Source: Takakia lepidozioides (taxonomy: Eukaryota > Streptophyta > Takakiopsida > Takakiales > Takakiaceae). Taken from it: a DNA stretch of 64,000 nucleotides. The DNA lies in the NCBI GenBank assembly GCA_030704615.1, contig CM060731.1, forward strand, positions 92,050,756-92,114,755. The letters are read 5' to 3'. Shown here piece by piece: positions 56,873 through 64,000 of the stretch (position 1 is its first letter; every line of letters starts with the position of its first letter). The notes below the pieces were generated by a model. It did no database searches. It was not told the DNA's origin and worked only from the letters and a program-made list of their open reading frames with translations. The position numbers were made by a program, and so were the translations under genes.

Positions 56873-56970
56873 CTGAACACTGCCCCTGCCCTGGTGGACA
56901 TGTATGCCAATTGTGGGTGCATCAAGGATGCCAAGGGAGTGTTCAACACTGTGGCTGAACGAGATGGAGG
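56873..56970 (+). pseudogene. PPR-protein fragment
   Basis: ALVDMYANCGCIKDAKGVFN with TVAERDGG is a near-consensus PPR (PLS-type) motif: ALVDMYxKCGxIxDAxxVFxxMxERD. Only about 30 residues are present, with no flanking repeats, so it is a captured or relic piece of an organellar RNA-binding PPR gene. Confidence 0.65.
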
Positions 56971-59060
56971 CTCCAACCAGAAATCCCAATTGCCTCTCCG
57001 CCTCTTGCATTTGCTGCCACCCCACACACAGAACATGCAACATGAATCACACATGCAAGAAGGTCCATCACACAACCAATAACATGAAATGGGAAGTCGG
57101 CATAGACTTGCAGGGCTTGCATCAGTGTACCTGATACCACCATGTTGCTTTGTCTGTCCAGTTGGAAACGATGACGTCGGAGGTGGTCCGTGGGAAAATG
57201 CCCCGATCTGATGCATTCCACATTTTCAGCCATTCGCACTTTTCCTCGGCAAACACTCAGCTTGTCGCCACCATTGTCTAGAGTCATCTCCGCCTTCTCT
57301 TTTCCTCGCAGCTTGTTGTAGTGTGAGCTAATCTCAAAAAAAAACTCATCTCCAAGCGCCAGGTCGCAAATTGAACTGTACTTTGCTATTTCCAAGTACC
57401 ATCTCGTGCGGTAGGCTGACAGCCGCTCCTCCAACTCATCTTCCATTCTCTTCCAATTTTCTTCAGTGTTTGGCATGTCCTGGAATCCCTGAAGTGTGGC
57501 GTTTGTCACCCTCCAAAACCCTTCCTGGGGCATGTATTCGACCGCCTCTTGTGTCAAGGTCATCCAACTCTCCCGCTTGTTCTCGCACTTTGCATAAAGC
57601 GCAGTCGTCGCGCATGCCTGGAAATAATACAGCTTACAGTGGTACAAGTCCGTCTTTACATTGCCATCCTCAGTGACCCTGCATTTACAAGAAGACGTCA
57701 GCAATCACAGAAAGAATGGCCTTCGAAGTTTGGCGCCGACTTCCCCCACCCACAGCGACCGTGTGCAGGACTTCCTTGCTAAACCTCATGCTGTGGGGAA
57801 GTCGGTGCCAACTTCCCTGCCAAATCACACCAGCACTGAGGAGGAAACCTTGTGGGGGGGAGTCGGCACAGACTTCCCAGAGTCCATCAATTTCGGAAAT
57901 CCGCGGCAACTTAGCAAAAACGTAATGCTAAGGGGAAGTCGGCGCCGACTTCCCCTGCAAATCCCTGCAGAAGTGGGCATGAACCCATGCGGGGGGAAGT
58001 TGGTGCCGACTTCTCTTGCAACTCAGGACAGACTACAACTCAAACTCCAATGCCGCATTGAGTGCTCACATGAGCACAAAGCACATTGCAATCACAAACA
58101 ACATGAAGGAATTGTGTGCTCACATGAGCAGAAACCACATCACAAATCTGAATGCACAGGAAGGAAGGCAGCTTACACGTTCATCCTATTCATGGCTCTG
58201 CGAACGATGGCCAGGTCTTTGGCCTTGACGTCTAGTATCTTGGCGTTCATGCAGTAGTGCCAGTTTGGGTCTTGTGCATGCTGCTCCGATGACCTCCATC
58301 CACGCAAAATGGCGATGGTTGCCGTCGTATATGTGGAGCCACTTCTTGCTCAGAATGCTCCACTCGGACCCTGCAATCGCCCTCTCTCTCGAAAGTACGA
58401 TTTGCTTCCTGCCGATGGGAGTCCCAACGCGCTTTCTCCGCATCCGTAATGGCCTCCACCCGGCCATCAGCATCGTTCACTGACCACAAAAAAGAGGCGA
58501 GGGCGTCGTTGTACCCGTCGCCTCAAAGAATAACATGAGCTTCTCGATTCCTGGCCTCTCTGCCCGGCAGACTGCAGGCATGGGTTTCATCCTGCACAAA
58601 GGGACCCGGGGAGGCTGCCTTCGTCACAACAAGTGCGCTATGGAGCTGTAGGTGTGGTTGAGGGCGCTCTCTCTCAACATGTTGACGGCCCGCTGTCTCC
58701 TTTCCGCTGTAAGGATGACGTCAGCGACGACATTCGCGCCCTCCTCTGCATTCGACGGCCCCCCATGGCTACTCCCAGCTCCGACAGATTGGTGTGTGGA
58801 GATGGACATTGGCGACTGAGATGTCACACACAGGTTCTCCGATCTGCCCCTGGAACCGACCGGAGAGTCCAAAATCGTGCGCTGGGCTCTACCCTTTCGC
58901 CTGCCCCTCCCCTCCCCATCCGCAAGGTCACAACTCGGTTGCATAGCACCTTCTGTGATGGCGCAAACATCACCAAATCGTCGTCATCTTTAGGGCGCTC
59001 CATGGGTGCCGCCTTCTCTCGCAATTCGGTACCGACTTGTGCGCACAGCAAATGGAATGC
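56943..59060 (-). CDS. Unrecognised multi-exon protein with a ParB-like DGNHR motif
   Basis: Minus-strand pieces in order: a possible start near 59002 (MERPKDDDDLVMFAPSQ); a Ser-rich segment at 58624-58944; 58490-58250 (SVNDADGRVEAITDAEKARW); a shifted frame with WLHIYDGNHRHFAWMEVIG; and another shift to WHYCMNAKILDVKAKDLAIV, ending at donor GTAAGC (58176). After an intron (57679-58176) full of palindromic repeats, acceptor AAATGCAG opens a long exon, from 57678 down to a stop at 56943 (CENKRESWMTLTQEAVEYMP, RTRWYLEIAKYSSICDLALG, GGDKLSVCRGKVRMAENVEC). DGNHRxxA recalls the ParB-like nuclease fold, but I do not know this family. Two frameshifts suggest decay. It is probably transposon-linked, given its neighbours. 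Confidence 0.4.
57720..58030. repeat. GGGAAGTCGGCGCCGACTTCC palindrome cluster inside an intron
   Basis: AAGTCGGCGCCGACTTCC-type words occur five to six times in 300 bp in both orientations, as whole palindromes or halves. Two related halves (GGTACCGACTTG, GGGTGCCGACTTCTTCC) lie at 59025-59100. Two GTGCTCACATGAGCA words follow at 58055-58135. Confidence 0.6.
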
Positions 59061-59404
59061 GGGAGCGGGACACGAACTGCAATTGGGTGCCGACTTCTTC
59101 CCTGACTACGAGGCGCGCGTGATGGAATGGCAGACCAGGCACAGACGAGAGAGGGAGCGAGAGCGGTAAGTGCACTTTCACACACACTTGGAGCTGGACA
59201 GCGGCCGAGGGCAGCAAAGCCGTGAGCAGAACCTGTGAGCAGATTCCTGGATTCGTGAGCAGATTCCCCGAAGCGTGAGCAGATTTCGCTTGCGGACCCC
59301 AAAACCGTGGGGACAAGTGGGCCTATTTCCGTGGACGCCAACTTCACTGCAAAGACGCAGTCTCCGCTCCATCGGACCGAAGACAGACAGGCTCCATGAC
59401 GACA

Positions 59405-59505
59405 AAGTGGCACGAATGCACGATGATACATTCACGGATGAATGGATTTGGGATGGACGTAAAAGTGTAATGGATGAACGTTGGATGAAGCACGGATGAG
59501 AAGTT
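59405..59505. repeat. GGATGAA short repeat cluster
   Basis: ACGGATGAATGGAT, ATGGATGAACG, TTGGATGAAG and ACGGATGAG lie in 80 bp, as at 55643-55725. Confidence 0.5.
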
Positions 59506-59544
59506 GTCCAGATGAGGGGACTATGGAGGATTGTATGAGCATGT

Positions 59545-60430
59545 CTCCTGTGGGATCAGCAAGCGCATGCACCAAGCATTAAGGTGTCGTCAACAACATC
59601 TTAAATCGCATGCTCAACATGAGAAATGAACCCATGAAAATCGTTGCAAGAAGAAAAATGTGGCCTGGAAAAAACCATAGGGGGAGTTGAAACCCTGCTC
59701 AGGGAATGACGAATTAAGATGTCGTCAACGACATCTTAATCCCCTGCCCTATATATATGTAAGCCCAAAAATGGAGAAAGACTTGGGTTTACTTGAACAA
59801 AGTGGATCCATGAATGTCTCGTGAGGGATCAGCAAGCGCATGCACCAAGCATTAAGGTGTCGTCAACGACATCTTAAATCGCATGCTCAGCATGAGAAAT
59901 GAACCCATGAAAAAGAAAATAAATCTGGCCTGGAAAAAACCATAGGGGGGAGTTGTAACCCTCCTCAGGGAATGACGAATTAAGATGTCGTCAATGACAT
60001 CTTAATCCTCTGCCCTCTTTGAAAATGGGAATTTCATCAAACAAGATAAAATCAGGATATATATATATATATATATAAGCCCCAAAATGGAGAAAGGGCT
60101 GGGTTTACTTGAACAAAGTGGATCCATGAAGACTGACTGCATTAGTGGATCTATTAAAACATTGGTGAACTCGCGATAGTGGAGCATATAAAATTAGATT
60201 GGCTGGAGAGAACCATTGGGGGGAGCTGTAATCCTGCTCAGGGAAGCACGAATTAAGATGTCGTCAACGACATCTTAATCCCATGCCTTGTTTAGACATG
60301 GGAATTTCACCAAATACGATAAGAGACCAAAAAAAAATAAAAAAATAAAACCTAAAAGCCCAAAAATGGGGAAAGGTTTGGGTTTACTTGATCAAAGTGG
60401 ATCCATGAAGAGTGACTGGTCTCAATTCCA
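59545..60430. repeat. ~270-300 bp tandem units with AAGATGTCGTCAACGACATC palindromes
   Basis: Three units (about 59545-59815, 59816-60130 and 60131-60410) share GGGATCAGCAAGCGCATGCA, ACCATAGGGGGGAGTTGTAA, an ATTAAGATGTCGTCAACGAC palindrome, and AAAATGGAGAAAGGYYTGGG with AAAGTGGATCCATGAA. The first two units each hold two palindromes. The block lies immediately beyond the 3' end of the MULE transposase gene, so it may be that element's terminal region. Confidence 0.7.
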
Positions 60431-60536
60431 ACAGTGGACAAATTAAGAAACATTGGTGAACTCGCGATAGTGGAGCATATCAAAGTAATTCAGCAAAGTG
60501 GAGTCATTGACACATACAGAACTCCCACAAAACACG

Positions 60537-63500
60537 TCAGATGTCAACTACCCTATCTCTCTGTAGAAGTGTTTGAACGTCACTGGGACCCATCGTGCAT
60601 TGGTGAATGCACGTGTCTCGTTGAGGATCACAAAACATCCTGTGAATGTAGATGTAGTTTAGATGTTTGCATAGGACAATTTTACCTCTCTTTCCAATGG
60701 AGTTGTTTATCGTGTTGTCGAAGTCCGGGCATGTGCAATTAGGAAAATTCCCAATAGTAATGGCATAAGTCCTATCATGAAGAACCGATCCCGAAGTCAC
60801 CATATTGTACACCCGCCCATAGCCTGGAGGGGGGACATTAACAATTTGGGTAACCCGACACTGCAGGGTTCTCGCAGACTCAATTTTGCACTGGTTATCT
60901 ACACCTGCCTCAACACGACGAAACGGTTTTCCATTCCTTTTCATTGGCCAGTCGTTCCCATGTGGTGGACGTGTACGGAATGCAGATGGCGTACCACGAC
61001 ATGATGTTGGTGTTAGGACTGTTGGGCCTCTTGGAAGTCGAAACCCAACATCCTTCAACATGTCTATCTCTTGTTTGGAGAGAGATGTTCTGACCTTGAC
61101 TGGCCAGCCGACAGGGATGGTAGGCTTGCTGATGACTGAATCCCGAGAAGTCCCCATCACACAATGCTGAATGTCATCGGGGCAGCACCAGAACTTGTGA
61201 GGTCTAGACTCCCGCGCTGAGTAATATTTGAACAAACCTGTGAATGTCAGTACTGGAGTCCTGCCAGCGCCTTTGCAAATTTTAGTTGTGCACTTCACAA
61301 AAGACAGTGCCCTGATAGCAGAACAACCAACTTTTGATCCTTTCGGAGTCCGTTGTATGTGCCACATTGCATCACCACAATCAGTCTCCTCAACCGGCAG
61401 CAGCGTCCGTCCTTCTCCCCGTGCTGGAGCTGTCGCATATGTTGCATCAAAATCTGCAGAAGAACCCGCATCCACAGATGGAGAAGTACATCCGAAATTG
61501 GGTGGCACAGGCACACGAGGTATGGAGAAATTGTCTCTATCATGCCGATGGGAGTCACCAGCCGATCCTGGAGGGGTGTCGAGTTTGCGCTTGCATGATC
61601 CGAATCTCTCCTCACCTTCCAGATGTGGGAGCCTGGACTGCAAAGATGTTCCAATCGTGTACTCGTTAACAGCCCGCGCCATTTTTGCAGGATGCTTGCA
61701 TCTGTTAGCAGCCCTGAGCAGCAACTCTACCCTGTCCGGCCCCTTACCAGCACCCCGTCCCCTGAGAAAGTCTCGGTACTTTGTTTGTTGCGAAAGAGCG
61801 CAGATAAGGTCATCTGCAGTTGCAACGTAAAGGTTCCGGCCGTTCTTACCGGATTGCGCCATCCACATACTATGAACAGTCTCCGCGAGATTGCAGGATG
61901 GCATATCCGCAATGTCTTCCAGTGACATATTTTGCAGGTAAATGCCACATACATGCCACTGTTATGTGGAGCAGCATTCAACTGGACTGGACTGGACAAC
62001 AAGGCCGTTGGTGCACACCCCCATATATATAAGAAGAATTGAAAATCATGGTAGTATGAGTCTAACTTACAGCGGTCATGAAGGCACCCCACTGTCTGTA
62101 TCTGAAGTGCCAAAAGCCCAACCAGTCTTCTAGCTCTTTGATCCCCTCCAGACTCGCCGCCTCAGAGGAGTACCACAATGCTCTGATAGTCTAAAACATG
62201 GCATTTGCTTCTATTTCTGTGGTGGCATCTTTGTATAGACGGCATAGTCGCAGGTGCTCCTCTTGCAACTCCAATTTTATGGAATTTTTTGTGTGCCGAC
62301 GAAGGGACTGGGTCCAATGAAAGAGGCAAGTGCGTTCACCAGAGCCAAACACAGTCCACACAGCATTCCAATTAGCTTGTGCGCTGTCTGCCATGAACCC
62401 TGTGAAATTTGCATCTGGCAAACCATGAACTCTCATGACGTTAACTAGAGCCTTCCACATAAGAATTTGGGACTCTGTGTCCTCCGACTGCATGTCACAA
62501 ACAACAATAGTCATAACTCGCTGGTACGTAGGATCATACACATGACAGGCCATGGTCATCCAATCCTTCACTCGCTTCACGTGATCAAACATTACCCAGG
62601 ACTTATGAAGATCACCCCCAGCCTGCATTCTACGCACCAGGCTAACTCGAGAACCCTCCGCAACAGTGGACATCTTGAACAAGTATACTTTTTGGGACCC
62701 CTGTCCTGGGAAAACACTGTCCTGGATGAAGTCGTATCGACTTCTACGCTTCAATTCTAGGATGCTATCTACGTATCCTTTGTTGCCTGCCCCAGTCCTA
62801 AGGACGTTGATTTGATAATGAGCATTTGGAGAAGCCAATGTTGAGAAATGGTCCATCACAAAGTCAAGCGATGCACTATCAAACTTAGTTGTTGTCTCGT
62901 CTGACTCCCCCAGCAGATGTTTGTGCAGGAAGCCTTTGCTTGCTGCCATAGCAATGGCTGATGGTGATGCAGTGGGAGCATTTTGAAATTCTTGCTGAAG
63001 CAGCGAACGCACTGTCTCAACACTCTCCCTGCAATCTCCTCGCGACACTGGATGGGCATGGGTGCCAAAATGGATACAAGCCCGTGTGAGGTGGTTGATA
63101 CGGTGCAGCACATAGTACATCCGTGCATTGCATTCCGCCATGCATTGTGGCACGACTTTGCAAAACTTGCAAACGACGGAACTGCTCTTTGGAGGAGCAC
63201 ACCCTACTTGAAATGGGTTGTCGCAGACTCCCTCCCACTCCCTCTCATTTGCCACACCGGCCATCTGGAAATGCTGGCAATCCGAATTTGCACAACGCAA
63301 GTGCCCAGCGCAAATGGATCTCCGAAACTTCAGGCCATGCGGATTACAGATATTGGAAGTTTTAGTCCGACACCATGGGTGTCCATCGTGTTTCTTGTCC
63401 ATGCCCGCCATGAGTCCAGCCAAACCTCCACATGACGTTGGAGGTGGCAGTTCAAAAATGATGTCTCCATCAAAGTAAGGGGGTAGAAATTTCGCTCTTT

Positions 63501-63960
63501 GGATCCGTTGTGTTTCCCAAACAATGCCTCTCACATCGCTCTTGCATCCTGGCAATCCTCTCAACGACTGCAAATTGGGAATGACACTAATGATCTCCTG
63601 GACATCGGGGTCTACCAGTATAGGAGGGTTCGTAGGAAGAGGGACCTCCGTGACATCATCTTCCGAACTGTCCGAGAGCTCGACAAATGTCATGGAGGTA
63701 GTTTCTTCTGTCTTGATGGGGACCGACTTTGGCGCATGCGCCACCGAAGCTGCTGTTCCGGGCGTGAGTATAGTGTCCAATGAAAGGCGTCTCTGATCTC
63801 CATGAACGCGGTACTTGGCGGGTGGAACTCTCCACTCTCTTCAACCATCCCGTTTATGCGGCTTCTGAACCTGCGTTCCCTCGACCTTCCCACTACTGTC
63901 GTACACCTCTCTGACCACATGGACGGTCCCTGGCTCAAAGCGGAATGTTATGCAAATCAA
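60537..63960 (-). CDS. MULE-type transposase, one intron, one in-frame TAG
   Basis: Reading down the minus strand: an N-terminal piece at 63938-63780 (RERRFRSRINGMVEESGEFH) is in another frame. From 63780, 529 codons run to a TAG at 62191-62193, and the same frame then continues to 62071. A GTAAGT donor (62070), a 112-nt intron and an AACAG acceptor join it in phase to 61958-60537. Domains: a Cys/His zinc finger (CAGHLRCANSDCQHF, then CKFCKVVPQC); a DDE-type transposase core with FMADSAQANWNAV and the CLFHW motif; and, after the intron, NLAETVHSMW, a long linker and a SWIM finger (NFPNCTCPDF ... VLCKHLNYIYI). This is the usual MULE order. MULE transposases cut and paste Mutator-like elements in the nucleus. 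One nonsense codon and an N-terminal frame break make it recently inactivated, unless these are sequence errors. Confidence 0.8.
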
Positions 63961-64000
63961 ATCCTCCTCAACAACGGCCAGGCCATTGTCGTCGGCCACG

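Noticed and set aside
57371-58257. Plus-strand frames opposite the DGNHR gene
   Set aside because: They lack family pattern and mirror the antisense exons and palindromic intron repeats.

Overview
The window reads as nuclear DNA from a streptophyte plant with a large, transposon-filled genome. Spliced host genes match families known from land plants (an ELMO/CED-12 protein and a 'SRCFPYPPPGYEKK' protein). The intergenic space is packed with CACTA, MULE, LINE, SINE and Ty3/gypsy remnants. I cannot fix the species. A seed-free lineage (lycophyte, fern, bryophyte or charophyte alga) is my inference from the style of the MULE and LINE proteins.

Layout. 0-10.5 kb: CACTA-type ends with palindromic subterminal repeats (21-480, 1852-2895), a decayed antisense CACTA accessory gene (3.06-4.35 kb), an unclassified dispersed repeat (4.5-5.3 kb, second copy at 56.0-56.7 kb), a coiled-coil pseudogene (7 kb) and a 260-280 bp tandem array (8.8-9.9 kb). 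11.5-13.9 kb: a complete three-exon host gene on the minus strand whose splice phases add up exactly (263 codons plus stop). 15.6-16.2 kb: tRNA-derived SINEs. 16.8-26.1 kb: an ELMO gene on the plus strand with eight recognisable exons. Its introns are swollen by at least seven LINE pieces, and the exon(s) expected between positions 17947 and 22691 are absent.

27-33.7 kb: further CACTA-type ends, a gypsy gag remnant split by a SINE, and an antisense retroelement with a polypurine tract/LTR boundary. 33.8-36.1 kb: a ribosomal protein eL27 pseudogene whose internal exon is tandemly amplified to twelve copies. 36.3-43.3 kb: palindrome clusters, a gypsy integrase remnant, a second LINE type with RNase H, and SINEs. 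44.2-46.4 kb: a decayed MULE C-terminus and a CACTA N-terminal domain. 47.7-53.3 kb: a CACTA (Ptta-like) accessory gene whose first intron holds a ~120 bp satellite array split by a LINE, followed by an FCP1-type phosphatase domain. 55-60.4 kb: palindromic repeats, a PPR fragment and an unrecognised multi-exon gene with a DGNHR motif. 60.5-64 kb: a nearly intact MULE transposase with one in-frame TAG and one intron.

Only two loci look like ordinary host genes. The rest is a nested record of transposition, gene-fragment capture and tandem amplification. All homology statements come from reading and family knowledge; no searches were run.
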